Below are positions 9,569 through 18,514 of a stretch of DNA of 64,000 nt, piece by piece. A program made the translations under genes and the position numbers. This DNA comes from Gammaproteobacteria bacterium (GTDB lineage: Bacteria; Pseudomonadota; Gammaproteobacteria; Pseudomonadales; Pseudohongiellaceae): NCBI GenBank assembly GCA_024639905.1, contig JAHEGE010000001.1, positions 558,001 to 622,000 of the forward strand, written 5' to 3'. Every line of letters begins with the position of its first letter. The first letter of the stretch is position 1. The notes under the pieces are model-generated. The model did no database searches and was not told the origin of the DNA. It worked only from the letters and a program-made list of their open reading frames with translations.

Positions 9569-11446
9569 CTAGGGCGCGGACTCTATGGGCTTAGGTATGC
9601 CGTTTTCGAAGCGCACTAACATGAGCTCTCTGCTCACCCGTCCACTCGATTCTAGCGTTAACATACCCGTTACTCCCCGCAGCGTTCGGCTCGCATCTTG
9701 CTTGAGTTGCTTTAGTTGCATCGCGAGATAGAAGCTGTCGACGCCCATGCCACGCAGCCTCTGATTCGATCCAAGTGTGACGGACAGCTGTGTGTCGGCC
9801 TCGCCGCGTAAGGCGTTTTCTTCAACCATCCAAGGGCCGTCGGCGAAGAGTAATCCGTCGAGATCGCGCGCTATCGCCTTAGGATCTCCGTCGTAGATCG
9901 AGGGGAGGGCGAAGAGGGGTAGGTCTTGCGCATAATAGAAGGCGAGGGTGGGGACCAGCTGACGACCTTGGCGGGGGTTTGCCGCGAGGAAGATGAAGTC
10001 GATATCGCTGCGGCGCTGCGGCGTAAATTCGATGTTGTTTCGCGGGAGCGTCGCGCGAAGTCTGCGTGCGCGATCCTCGCTCGCATCGACCGCCAAAAGC
10101 CCTTTGACCACATCGGAGTAGTCTTCCTCTGTAACGAAATTCCGCTGAGCGACAACTGCGCCGCCCCGGGCTTCCCAGCGGCTGCTGAACTCGTTGCTGA
10201 GGCGTGAGTAGTTGTCGCCAGCCGGGGTGACGATGGCCGCACGCGTAAAGCCGCGGCTACTTGCCGCGCTGACGAGGCGTTCGATCTCGTCCTCCGGTGC
10301 CAAGCCGAACTGATTCAACGCGAAAGACTCTTCGATGTCCGTGTAATTGAGGGCGAGTGTGGAAATCGGCAGCTGTGGAAGCTGTGCTAACTGATTGACC
10401 AAGCCTTTGTCGAGAGGGCCAACAAGCAGGTCCGCGCCGAGCGCGATCGCGGCCTCAACCAGGTCCAGAGCCTCCTTTGTTTCGCTGCTGTCTATGACGC
10501 TGATGCGGGGAACTTCGCGTGAAATTGCCAGAGACTGATAATAGGCGGCGACGAAACCTTCTTGCAGCGCGCGCCCGGCGGGTTCGCGTAAGGGGAGGGC
10601 TAGAGCTATATGCCGTGGTCTCTGATCCCATTCTGAGGCCAGCGCCGCGAGCGCCTTGGGGAGATGCGCCGACGCAGGGTGTTGAGCCCAGACGCGCTGC
10701 CAGCGCGCAACGGCATCGAGTTGCCCGCGAAGGCTAAAGTCTTCGCGACGGATAGAGCGGCTTAGTTCTAGCCAGCCGCGCGCAGTGTAGCTGCTGCTTT
10801 GATTAACGAGGTCTTCTATCTGTCGCACAGTCAATTGATTAAGCACTGACCATGTGGCGTCGGCTAGGCGTTGCGCTGCTGGCGCGGGCAGCGGTGAGTC
10901 GATGCCTGCGAGCAAATCGCTTGCGCCTGCTTGTGGCCTGCCGAGGCCTATTAGGGCGTCCGCCTTAGTGATAAGGGCATCGCTCCTTTGCTCGGGCGTC
11001 AGATTTGCGGCTGCGCTCAAGTCTAGGGACTGAAGCAAGTCTAGCGTCTGTCGCATGGCGCCAGTGGCGAGTGCATAGTGCGCACGGGAGAGAGTGATTT
11101 GGTCGACGAACGCCCGAGGGAGTGTTTGAGGATCGGGAAGCTGTGTGAGCTGCGCCTGCGCCTGCGGGTAGTCGCCGGCTGCAATGAGGAGTTCGATGGC
11201 ACGCAAGCGCAGGAGCGTGCCTTGTTCTAATCCAGCCGCCTGGGCGGCACTTAACAGGGCTTCTATGGAGGCGGAGTCGACCGCTTCACTGTTTGCGGCA
11301 CCGCTTCTAGGCCCAGCCGTCTGGCAGCCTGCGAGAGCGAGGGTGGCCAGTGCGGTAAAGAGCGCTGCACGTAGCAAGCGGGGACAGCGGATAGGACGCG
11401 TCACAAGTCTGCGAAGGACTGAGCGGATTGGGGTGTGCGCGGCCAT
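9569..11446 (-). CDS. lpoA: Penicillin-binding protein activator LpoA
   Basis: Outer-membrane lipoprotein that reaches across the periplasm to stimulate the PBP1A peptidoglycan synthase. The start is placed at ATG 11446, which gives a basic N-region, a hydrophobic stretch (RAALFTALATLALAGC) and lipobox LALAGC; the open frame further upstream to 11776 runs into the divergent rsmI promoter region and is not supported. The 625-aa product has an N-terminal helical TPR-like part (about 60-300) and a C-terminal periplasmic-binding-protein-like half (IALALPLREPAGRALQEGF, DLLVGPLDKGLV), as in the family. It is divergent from rsmI and followed by yraN. Confidence 0.92.
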   Translation of the reverse strand: MAAHTPIRSVLRRLVTRPIRCPRLLRAALFTALATLALAGCQTAGPRSGAANSEAVDSASIEALLSAAQAAGLEQGTLLRLRAIELLIAAGDYPQAQAQLTQLPDPQTLPRAFVDQITLSRAHYALATGAMRQTLDLLQSLDLSAAANLTPEQRSDALITKADALIGLGRPQAGASDLLAGIDSPLPAPAAQRLADATWSVLNQLTVRQIEDLVNQSSSYTARGWLELSRSIRREDFSLRGQLDAVARWQRVWAQHPASAHLPKALAALASEWDQRPRHIALALPLREPAGRALQEGFVAAYYQSLAISREVPRISVIDSSETKEALDLVEAAIALGADLLVGPLDKGLVNQLAQLPQLPISTLALNYTDIEESFALNQFGLAPEDEIERLVSAASSRGFTRAAIVTPAGDNYSRLSNEFSSRWEARGGAVVAQRNFVTEEDYSDVVKGLLAVDASEDRARRLRATLPRNNIEFTPQRRSDIDFIFLAANPRQGRQLVPTLAFYYAQDLPLFALPSIYDGDPKAIARDLDGLLFADGPWMVEENALRGEADTQLSVTLGSNQRLRGMGVDSFYLAMQLKQLKQDASRTLRGVTGMLTLESSGRVSRELMLVRFENGIPKPIESAP

Positions 11447-11595
11447 GGGGCGAATCTCGCAGAGAGGCAACAGGAGGAATACTAAATAGAGTAAACTAAG
11501 AGCCTGAGAGTCGCAATTTTTCGCGTGATTTTGCCCTGCCCTTGGCAAGGACAAACCGGCCGTAAGGCCCACGCCAACCAAGGGGCCATATTCCA

Positions 11596-12462
11596 ATGCA
11601 AGACAGCAATGAGGGCGTCGTGCTCTATATCGTGGCGACCCCGATCGGTAACCTCGATGACATGAGCGCACGTGCCATCGAGGTGTTGAAGCGAGTGGAT
11701 TTGATCGCCGCGGAAGACACTCGTCACAGCAAACGGCTCCTGCAACATTTCGCGGTAAACACTCAGCTGACGTCACACCATGATTTCAGCAGTGCGGCCG
11801 AGGTGCAGAAGCTGCTAGATCATCTCGCCTCTGGCAAGTCGCTGGCGCTCATTTCGGATGCGGGGACTCCGCTAATCTCAGACCCAGGCTATCAGCTGGT
11901 CTCGGCTGCTCGCAGTTTAGGTGTTGAGGTGTTGCCGATTCCCGGTCCTAGCGCAGTCATCGCAGCGCTAAGCGTTGCCGGAATTGCCTGCGATAGGTTT
12001 CGCTTCGAAGGCTTCTTGCCCGCAAAGAGTACGCAGCGACTGAAGCGTCTTCAGGCGCTAGCTGCCGAGTCGGCAACCCTCGTCTTTTATGAGTCACCTC
12101 ATCGTATTGCGGCCAGTCTTGCCGACTTTGTGAGCGTCTTCGGCGCAGACGAGCAGAGACAGCTCTTCGTCGCACGGGAGCTTACGAAAAAGTTCGAATC
12201 CCACTGTCTTGGGAGTGTCGCGCAGGTCGCCGATTGGGCTGAGGGCGACACGAACAATACTCGCGGCGAGTTCGTCTTGGTGCTCAGCGGCGCGAGCGTG
12301 CAAGACGCTGCAGAGCAAGAGGCGGGGATGCAGAGAGCGCAGGAGATCGCGAGACTGCTGCGGGCCGATCTTTCGCTTAAGCGAGCGGTTGCGCTTGCGG
12401 CGGAAATTGCCGGCGTGCGCAAGAACGCGCTCTACGCGTTGATGCTGCAAGAGGCAGACTAA
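11596..12462 (+). CDS. rsmI: 16S rRNA (cytidine(1402)-2'-O)-methyltransferase RsmI
   Basis: SAM-dependent tetrapyrrole-methylase-fold enzyme that 2'-O-methylates C1402 of 16S rRNA in the decoding centre; its partner RsmH (N4 of the same base) is encoded just downstream. The 288-aa product contains VATPIGNLDDMSARA, ISDAGTPLISDPGYQLV, PIPGPSAVIAALSVAG and FYESPHR, all family signatures. ATG 11596 is used; upstream spacing from divergent lpoA is 149 bases. Confidence 0.96.
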   Translation: MQDSNEGVVLYIVATPIGNLDDMSARAIEVLKRVDLIAAEDTRHSKRLLQHFAVNTQLTSHHDFSSAAEVQKLLDHLASGKSLALISDAGTPLISDPGYQLVSAARSLGVEVLPIPGPSAVIAALSVAGIACDRFRFEGFLPAKSTQRLKRLQALAAESATLVFYESPHRIAASLADFVSVFGADEQRQLFVARELTKKFESHCLGSVAQVADWAEGDTNNTRGEFVLVLSGASVQDAAEQEAGMQRAQEIARLLRADLSLKRAVALAAEIAGVRKNALYALMLQEAD

Positions 12463-12491
12463 GTCCTCGGTAAATCCCGATGTAAACTCGC

Positions 12492-12520
12492 TTGTAAGCA
12501 CAGCGGTTCTCGACTAAGCT
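12492..12520 (+). promoter_or_regulatory. Probable promoter of rnpB
   Basis: TTGTAA (12492-12497) and TAAGCT (12515-12520) with 17-bp spacing. The elements are only moderate matches (4/6 and 3/6), but the expected start, seven bases downstream at 12527, coincides exactly with the first base of the rnpB P1 helix, which is the main support. Confidence 0.5.
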
Positions 12521-12526
12521 GCGCGC

Positions 12527-12930
12527 GAGTCAGCTGGGCAATCGCTGTTTTCATCCCTTCTTTCACCGCCTCGCGGTGTTCGAGGGCGAATTCAGAGGAA
12601 AGTCCGGGCTCCACAGAGCAGGGTGCCAGGTAACGCCTGGGAGGCGCGAGCCTACGGCTAGTGCAGCAGAAAACAAACCGCCTGATCGGCGAGTAGTCCT
12701 CGGAGTTTCTCCGAGAGTCGTCGATTCGGTAAGGGTGAAAAGGTGCGGTAAGAGCGCACCGCGCGACTGGTAACAGTTCGTGGCAGTGTAAACCCCACTC
12801 GGAGCAAGGCCAAATAGGAATCCGTCGATGCTGCTCGCATTGGATTCGGGTAGGCCGCTACAAGCCTGTGGTGACACAGGCTGCAGATGAATGATTGTCC
12901 CCGACAGAACCCGGCTTATAGGCTGACTCA
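12527..12930 (+). ncRNA. rnpB: RNase P RNA component, bacterial type A
   Basis: Catalytic RNA that cleaves the 5' leader from precursor tRNAs with protein RnpA. The ends are set by the P1 helix: GAGTCAGC at 12527-12534 pairs with GCTGACTC at 12922-12929. Between them are the universally conserved blocks GAGGAAAGTCCGGGC (12595-12609) and, near the 3' end, ACAGAACCCGGCTTATAG, which form the catalytic P4 core. Length of about 404 nt is typical of gammaproteobacteria. A T-run (TTTTT) directly after P1 probably ends transcription. Location between rsmI and mraZ is conserved in Pseudomonas-like genomes. Confidence 0.96.
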
Positions 12931-13137
12931 ATTTTTCTCTCCTCATATTATTTACTCACACCACTTACTTATACCCGCGCCTAGGCTCGTGATGGGCGCG
13001 CATCCTCGTTGAGAACGCGCTCTCTCTGCTGCTGCCCAGCGAGCTCGCCCCATCCTCTCCAGCCTTTCGGCTAATACTCTCCTGTGACTGCGTTTTCTGC
13101 GGCGTGTGTCGTGGCCGTCATTTGCCACATTTTTCGC

Positions 13138-13166
13138 TTGCATGGGGCGAAACCTGTGCTTATAGT
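13138..13166 (+). promoter_or_regulatory. Sigma-70 promoter of the mra/dcw cluster (Pmra)
   Basis: TTGCAT (13138-13143) and TATAGT (13161-13166), 17 bp apart. The start would be near 13173, about 115 bases before mraZ and inside the phased MraZ-box array. The rest of the gap 12931-13288 contains no convincing gene. Confidence 0.75.
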
Positions 13167-13220
13167 GGCAATCTGTGGAAAAAAGTGGGTATATTTGTAG
13201 TATTGTGGAGCTTTGTGGGA
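13166..13220 (+). promoter_or_regulatory. MraZ-box operator: six TGNNN repeats at 10-bp spacing
   Basis: Pentamers TGGCA (13166), TGGAA (13176), TGGGT (13186), TGTAG (13196), TGGAG (13206) and TGGGA (13216) begin exactly every 10 bases. MraZ is known to bind TGGGN repeats separated by 5 bp upstream of its own operon. The array begins at the last base of the -10 element and covers the expected start site, consistent with autorepression. Two boxes match TGGGN fully, the others partially. Confidence 0.75.
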
Positions 13221-13288
13221 AGCAAGGTTTCGGCAGCAGAATAAAATCCACTACTAATCAATAGCTTAATGAGTCTTTGGAGGTTCCG

Positions 13289-13744
13289 GTGTTTCGCGGG
13301 ATCAATTCGATAAACCTAGATGCGAAAGGGCGTATGGCGATGCCGTCACGCTACCGTGAGCAGCTCGTGGCTGCTTGTGCGGGGCATCTGGTCGTCACTA
13401 TCGATACCAATCACCGGTGCTTGCTGCTTTACCCATTGCCCGAATGGGAGCAGATCGAGCGTGAAATAGAGGGGCTTTCGAGCTTCGATCCGATGTCGCA
13501 GCGCGTCAAACACCTTCTCATAGGCCACGCGACCGACCTCGATTTGGACGGCAATGGCCGAATACTGTTGCCGGCGGAGCTGCGGCAGTACGCCGATCTG
13601 AGTAAGCATATTTGCCTGGTAGGCCAGGGCAAGAAGCTGGAAATCTGGGATCAAGAGGCGTGGAACGCTCAACGCGAGCAGTGGTTTAACGAGGCGTCTG
13701 ATGCAAGCGAGCTGCCAGAGAAGCTGCGCTCTCTCGCGCTATAA
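13289..13744 (+). CDS. mraZ: Transcriptional regulator MraZ
   Basis: AbrB-like DNA-binding protein that represses its own dcw operon. The product starts MFRGINSINLDAKGRMAMPS from GTG 13289, chosen because GGAGG ends five bases upstream and because the protein then aligns with other MraZ from residue 1; the frame is open from a TTG at 13277. The 151-aa length is typical. Two tandem SpoVT/AbrB-type half-domains each carry a DxxGR element: NLDAKGRMAMPS near the start and DLDGNGRILLPAEL around residues 88-101. It is the first gene of the cluster. Confidence 0.96.
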   Translation: MFRGINSINLDAKGRMAMPSRYREQLVAACAGHLVVTIDTNHRCLLLYPLPEWEQIEREIEGLSSFDPMSQRVKHLLIGHATDLDLDGNGRILLPAELRQYADLSKHICLVGQGKKLEIWDQEAWNAQREQWFNEASDASELPEKLRSLAL

Positions 13745-13778
13745 ATAGTATTCAGGAACAACGACCAGGAAGGCTTAG

Positions 13779-14729
13779 ATGGCGAGCGAGTCGCTGCATC
13801 AGACCGTGTTACTGCACGAGGCCGTCGAGGCGTTACTCGCTGACGGACAAGATAGTGCTTGCGAGGGTTCTGTCTATGTCGATGCGACTTTCGGCCGCGG
13901 TGGCCACAGTCGAGCGCTGCTCGCCGCTGCGCCATCGGATGCGACCCTGATCGCCTTCGATAGGGATCCCGAGGCGATAGCCGTCGCGTTGCAGATGCAA
14001 CAAGAAGATGCACGACTTCTGCCGCAGCATAGCGCCTTCGCGCAGCTCGCCTCGGTGCTAGACGGCCTGGGCATGATTGGCAAAGTAGATGGGATTCTAT
14101 TGGATCTTGGCGTCTCGTCGCCGCAACTAGACGACGCGGAGCGCGGCTTTAGTTTTATGCGCGATGGTCCCTTAGATATGCGCATGGATACCACCTCAGG
14201 AACGAGCGCGGCGCAGTGGATTAATTCGGCGAGCGAGACGGAGATCGCCGATGTCTTATACCGCTATGGAGAAGAGCGTCATTCGCGGCGCATGGCAAGG
14301 CGCATTGTTGCAGAACGCACGCTGAGTCCAATAACGCGCACTGGCCCGTTGGCTGAAATGATTAAAGAGGCGAATCCCTCCTGGGAGCGCGACAAGCATC
14401 CGGCTACGCGGGCGTTCCAAGGAATTAGGCTGTTTATTAACGGCGAGCTGGAACAGCTCGAAGCCGGGTTAGATCAGGCGTTGGAAGTCTTGCGCCCAGG
14501 CGGCAGATTGGTGGTGATTAGTTTTCATTCGCTAGAGGATCGCATCGCTAAACGGTTTATAGCTAAACACGCGAAGGGCGATGATTTTCCTCGCGGGCTG
14601 CCAGTGGCGCACTCACAGCTCAACCCGCGACTGACTCCTAAGGGCAAGGCGCAGAAGCCAAGCCGGAGCGAAATTGAGAGCAATCCGCGGGCGCGCAGCG
14701 CGGTCATGCGTGTCGCGGTAAAACTGTAA
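13779..14729 (+). CDS. rsmH: 16S rRNA (cytosine(1402)-N4)-methyltransferase RsmH
   Basis: SAM-dependent methyltransferase adding the N4 methyl to C1402 of 16S rRNA. The 316-aa product begins with HQTVLLHEAVEALL and shows the SAM-binding VDATFGRGGHSRALL, the DGILLDLGVSSPQLD motif and FSFMRDGPLDMRMD; a C-terminal GRLVVISFHSLEDRIAKRF follows. AGGAAGG lies before the ATG. Second gene of the dcw cluster, as usual (mraW position). Confidence 0.97.
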   Translation: MASESLHQTVLLHEAVEALLADGQDSACEGSVYVDATFGRGGHSRALLAAAPSDATLIAFDRDPEAIAVALQMQQEDARLLPQHSAFAQLASVLDGLGMIGKVDGILLDLGVSSPQLDDAERGFSFMRDGPLDMRMDTTSGTSAAQWINSASETEIADVLYRYGEERHSRRMARRIVAERTLSPITRTGPLAEMIKEANPSWERDKHPATRAFQGIRLFINGELEQLEAGLDQALEVLRPGGRLVVISFHSLEDRIAKRFIAKHAKGDDFPRGLPVAHSQLNPRLTPKGKAQKPSRSEIESNPRARSAVMRVAVKL

Positions 14730-14781
14730 TTAGCGGTAAGACTGGCGGAGCTAGTGAGACGCCGATTGTGAGAAGTGGACG

Positions 14782-15111
14782 ATGAAAACGAGCGGAGACT
14801 TGTCGATGAGCAGCAACTCAATGTGGAACTGGCTCGGGCTGAGCGAGCGCGGGTCGGCGCTGGTCTTGGTGTTGATGTTGGCTCTGCTTTGTACGGGCCT
14901 CGGAGTCGTGAAAACCACTCATGAGAATCGCTACGAGTTTAATCGTTTGCAGGAATTGAAAAGCGAGGCCAACGCTTACGGCGTCGAGTGGGGCCAGCTG
15001 TTGATCGAGCAAAGCACTTTCGGGGTTGAGGGGCGTATCGAGCAAAAGGCGGTGGAGCAGCTCGCGATGCGCCTGCCTAGCTTTGATCAGATCGTTATGG
15101 TGGCACAGTAG
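14782..15111 (+). CDS. ftsL: Cell division protein FtsL
   Basis: Bitopic divisome protein that forms the FtsQLB complex and helps activate FtsWI. The 109-aa product has a short cytoplasmic part, one membrane helix (ALVLVLMLALLCTGLGVV, about 26-43), then a periplasmic coiled coil with heptad-type spacing (YEFNRLQELKSEANAYG) and the typical LLIEQSTFG...RIEQKA segment. ATG 14782 is used; ATG 14806, preceded by GGAG, is an equally good alternative. Located between rsmH and ftsI as in all gammaproteobacteria. Confidence 0.93.
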   Translation: MKTSGDLSMSSNSMWNWLGLSERGSALVLVLMLALLCTGLGVVKTTHENRYEFNRLQELKSEANAYGVEWGQLLIEQSTFGVEGRIEQKAVEQLAMRLPSFDQIVMVAQ

Positions 15112-15138
15112 CATGACCATTCAAGGGAGACATAGCGC

Positions 15139-16938
15139 ATGACTGCGACGAGGAGGCAGCAGCCAACTGCGAAACCAGCGGCAAGGGGAGGCGTGGCAAT
15201 GACGCGCTTCGCGCGACTCTACGACGTGGTGAGGACCACGTGGCGCCTTGGCGCGATCGGCTTCGGCTTATGTGTCTGTGTGGCAGCAGTGGGCTGGAAG
15301 GTCAGCACGTTGCAACTTGCAGAGCGCGATTTCTTGCAGGGGCAGGGCGACTCGCGTGCGATTCGCACGAAACCTATCGCGGCGAATCGTGGCCTTATTT
15401 TCGATCGCAATGGCGAACCTTTGGCGGTGAGCACTCCTGTCGTCTCAGTTAGCGTTAACCCTTCGAAGCTCGCAGACAGCCCCGACAATATTCGACGCCT
15501 CGCTAACGCCCTCGACCTCAATCCCGAGGCGCTAGTGACAAAGATTCAGGGTCAACGCAATGACCCGCACCTGCTGGTTAAGCGGCGGCTGTCGCCAGCC
15601 GAGGTCGCGCCACTGCAAGCGATGCGCATCCCGCATGTGACGTTTGAAGATGAATACCAGCGCTTCTACCCGCAGGGAGAGGTTGCTGCACACATCGTCG
15701 GATTTAGTAATATCGACAATGTCGGCCAGGAGGGTATCGAGCTCACCTACGAAGAGCATCTGCAGGGCACGCCAGGAAGACGTCAAATCATTCAGGATCG
15801 GCGCGAAAATATCATCGAAGAAATCAGGACGATCGAGACCGCATCGGATGGCGGAAACATAGATCTGAGCATCGACTTCCGCCTGCAGAATCTCGCTTAC
15901 AAAGAGCTGAAGGCTGAGTTTACTAAGCGCCGCGCAAAGTCTGCCACCCTCGTTATGCTAGACGTCGAGACTGGCGAGGTGCTCGCGATGGCCAACCAGC
16001 CGTCGTATAACCCGAACAACAAAAGCAATATCAGCGATTTCGGTGTGCTGCGTAACCGCGCCGTCACCGACGTTTTCGAACCAGGTTCAACGGTTAAGGC
16101 GTTTACGATCGCAGCCGCGCTAGAAAGCGGCGTGTTCGAGGCGGATACGATCATCGAAACCAGTCCGGGCTGGATGATGGTGCGCGGGCATACGATCCAA
16201 GATATCCATAATTATGGCACGCTAAATGTTGGCAAGGTTATCACCAAGTCGAGTAACGTAGGCACCAGCAAAATCGCATTAGAAATAGGCCCAGAGCCGA
16301 TTCGAGATGTGCTCGAGCGGGTGGGACTAGGACAAGTCACGGGCACCGGATTCCCGGGTGAGCGCGGCGGTTTGTTGCCGAGTCCGCGGCGTTGGAGTGC
16401 AATCGAGACCGCGACGCTCTCCTACGGTTACGGATTATCCGTTACTGCGTTGCAGCTCGCTCAGGCCTATTCGGTGATCGCCGATGGCGGCATACGCAAG
16501 CCCGTATCGCTGCTTAAGCTTAGCGACGACGAGGTTGCGGCGCTGCCGCGAGACCGTGTGTTGTCGGCGTCGATTTCGGCGCAGGTGAAAGAGATGTTGG
16601 AGACGGTCGTCGATCCTCGGCGCGGTGGCTCAGCACGAGAGGCGAGAGTGCCGTTCTTTAAGGTCGCAGGAAAAACCGGCACGGCGCACGTGGTCGGCGA
16701 ACGCGGCTATGAAGCGAATCTACACAACTCACTCTTCGCCGGCATGATTCCAGCTAGTGACCCTAAAATCGTCGTAGTTATCGTGATTAACGAGCCGAAG
16801 GGTGACGAGCATTACGGTGGTCAGGTAGCGGCGCCAGTGTTCTCGCGAGTCGCCTCAGGTGCGATGCGGCTACTTAATATTCCACCGGACGACTTGCCAG
16901 TAAGCCAGTCAATTCTCTCAAGCGGAGGAGATGAATAG
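15139..16938 (+). CDS. ftsI: Peptidoglycan D,D-transpeptidase FtsI (PBP3)
   Basis: Septal class B penicillin-binding protein that cross-links peptidoglycan with FtsW. The 599-aa product has one N-terminal membrane helix (about 35-55), a pedestal domain, and a transpeptidase domain with all three active-site motifs: S317-T-V-K, S371-S-N and K512-T-G. GGGAGA lies before ATG 15139. Its stop overlaps murE by 8 bp. Length is normal. Confidence 0.97.
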   Translation: MTATRRQQPTAKPAARGGVAMTRFARLYDVVRTTWRLGAIGFGLCVCVAAVGWKVSTLQLAERDFLQGQGDSRAIRTKPIAANRGLIFDRNGEPLAVSTPVVSVSVNPSKLADSPDNIRRLANALDLNPEALVTKIQGQRNDPHLLVKRRLSPAEVAPLQAMRIPHVTFEDEYQRFYPQGEVAAHIVGFSNIDNVGQEGIELTYEEHLQGTPGRRQIIQDRRENIIEEIRTIETASDGGNIDLSIDFRLQNLAYKELKAEFTKRRAKSATLVMLDVETGEVLAMANQPSYNPNNKSNISDFGVLRNRAVTDVFEPGSTVKAFTIAAALESGVFEADTIIETSPGWMMVRGHTIQDIHNYGTLNVGKVITKSSNVGTSKIALEIGPEPIRDVLERVGLGQVTGTGFPGERGGLLPSPRRWSAIETATLSYGYGLSVTALQLAQAYSVIADGGIRKPVSLLKLSDDEVAALPRDRVLSASISAQVKEMLETVVDPRRGGSAREARVPFFKVAGKTGTAHVVGERGYEANLHNSLFAGMIPASDPKIVVVIVINEPKGDEHYGGQVAAPVFSRVASGAMRLLNIPPDDLPVSQSILSSGGDE

Positions 16939-18514
16939 CGCGATGAGCGTAGCGAGCGACTCCACACTAACACAGCCTCCAGCAGCTAAAGACCTTCGCG
17001 AGCTTGTCGCTGGGTTCGTTCGTTCGTCAGAAATCCTCGAGTCACTGCAGAGTACCCGCATCACCGGTATACAGCTCGATAGTCGACTCGTCACAGGCGG
17101 GGACGTCTTTATCGCCCTATTCGGGCGCAACGTCGATGCCCGTGAATTCGTGCCTCAAGTCATTCGCGCAGGCGCCGCCGCCGTGCTCGTTGAAGCAGGC
17201 GGAGAATGGAGCGGGCTTAGGTGGGTAGATGGCACCCCCGTTCTCGCAATCGACGCCCTGTCGAAACACACCAGTGCCCTCGCCGGGCGTTTCTATGACA
17301 ATCCAAGCGCGCGCTGTGGTGTCATCGGCATTACCGGGACCAATGGCAAGACGAGCTGCGCCGCGTTCTGTGCGCAAGCGCTCGCGTCTCTGGGTTTAGA
17401 CCCTGCAACGATAGGCACTCTCGGCTACGGTCGCCCCGGAGCTCTCAGTACTACTGTGTTAACTACGCCGGACGCTGTCTTCACTCAGCGCGCAATGGCT
17501 GAACTCGTCGACTCCGGAGTAGACGCCATTGTCATGGAGGTGTCATCGGTCGGCCTGCATCAGCGCCGCGTGCAAGACGTGAGCTTCGATACTGCCTTGT
17601 TTACCAATCTCAGTCGCGATCATCTTGATTATCACGGCAGCATGGAAGCTTACGGCGCAAATAAAAAGAAGCTCTTCGCGATGCCTGGGCTGCGTCATGC
17701 GGTGATAAACCTCGACGACGATTATGGCTTATCGATCATCGACGGTGTCGCTGAAGGTGTGGATTGTCTGACTTACAGCCTCGTTAACGCGAAGGCCGAT
17801 GTGTTCGCGCGCGAACTGAATTTACATCCTGCTGGGCTTAGCCTAGGCCTTGCGACCCCGGTGGGCGATATAGAGATCAGCGTTGGTCTCATGGGCGATT
17901 TTAACGCCAGTAATATTCTCGCGGTCGCCGCGAGTGTGATCGCATTCTGTGCCGATCGCGCATTGCCTTCGGGGGCTTTGCTGGACGCGGATTCGTTGCA
18001 GCGTGCGCTGAATGCGTTGCGTCCGGTTGCCGGACGGATGCAAATCGTTGAAGCCGCAGCTGATATCACTGTGGTCGTCGACTATGCGCACACTCCCGAT
18101 GCGCTGCGCAGCGCCTTGGTCGGGCTGCGACATCATTTCAGTGGCAAGCTGCGCTGTGTTTTCGGCGCTGGCGGCAATCGGGATGTCGGCAAGAGGCCGT
18201 TAATGGGCGAGATCGCGCAGCGCCATGCCGATGTCGTTGTCCTGACGGATGACAACCCACGGTTTGAAGACGGCGACGCGATAATCGCCCAGATCGCGTC
18301 GGGCTTCGATGACTCAGCGGCGGTAATGCGCGAGCGCGATCGCCGGCTTGCCATTGAACGAGCCATACTCGGGGCGCAGCCCGGCGACATCGTATTGCTA
18401 GCCGGCAAGGGGCACGAACCTTATCAAGAGATTCGGGGCGAGCGTGTGCCTTTCGATGACGTCGCGTGTGCGCTTGAGTCGCTACAACGCCGTGCGCTGA
18501 AGGTGCCGCTGTGA
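16931..18514 (+). CDS. murE: UDP-MurNAc-L-Ala-D-Glu--meso-diaminopimelate ligase
   Basis: Cytoplasmic Mur ligase adding the third stem residue. The 527-aa product has P-loop GITGTNGKT (133-141), LFTNLSRDHLDYHGSMEAY, and DNPR within VVLTDDNPRFEDGD, the motif that marks meso-DAP rather than lysine specificity. ATG 16931 lies inside the ftsI end, after AGCGGAGGAG, a strong ribosome site. The stop overlaps the murF start by 4 bp (GTGA), implying translational coupling. Confidence 0.97.
   Translation: MNSAMSVASDSTLTQPPAAKDLRELVAGFVRSSEILESLQSTRITGIQLDSRLVTGGDVFIALFGRNVDAREFVPQVIRAGAAAVLVEAGGEWSGLRWVDGTPVLAIDALSKHTSALAGRFYDNPSARCGVIGITGTNGKTSCAAFCAQALASLGLDPATIGTLGYGRPGALSTTVLTTPDAVFTQRAMAELVDSGVDAIVMEVSSVGLHQRRVQDVSFDTALFTNLSRDHLDYHGSMEAYGANKKKLFAMPGLRHAVINLDDDYGLSIIDGVAEGVDCLTYSLVNAKADVFARELNLHPAGLSLGLATPVGDIEISVGLMGDFNASNILAVAASVIAFCADRALPSGALLDADSLQRALNALRPVAGRMQIVEAAADITVVVDYAHTPDALRSALVGLRHHFSGKLRCVFGAGGNRDVGKRPLMGEIAQRHADVVVLTDDNPRFEDGDAIIAQIASGFDDSAAVMRERDRRLAIERAILGAQPGDIVLLAGKGHEPYQEIRGERVPFDDVACALESLQRRALKVPL

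Noticed and set aside
11447-11776. Upstream 110 codons of the lpoA frame
   Set aside because: They overlap the divergent rsmI start and would bury the lipoprotein signal peptide, which begins at 11446.
12931-13288. Small gene (such as the 99-codon minus-strand frame 12952-13251) between rnpB and mraZ
   Set aside because: It covers the mra promoter and MraZ boxes, is Arg-rich without motifs, and has no ribosome site.
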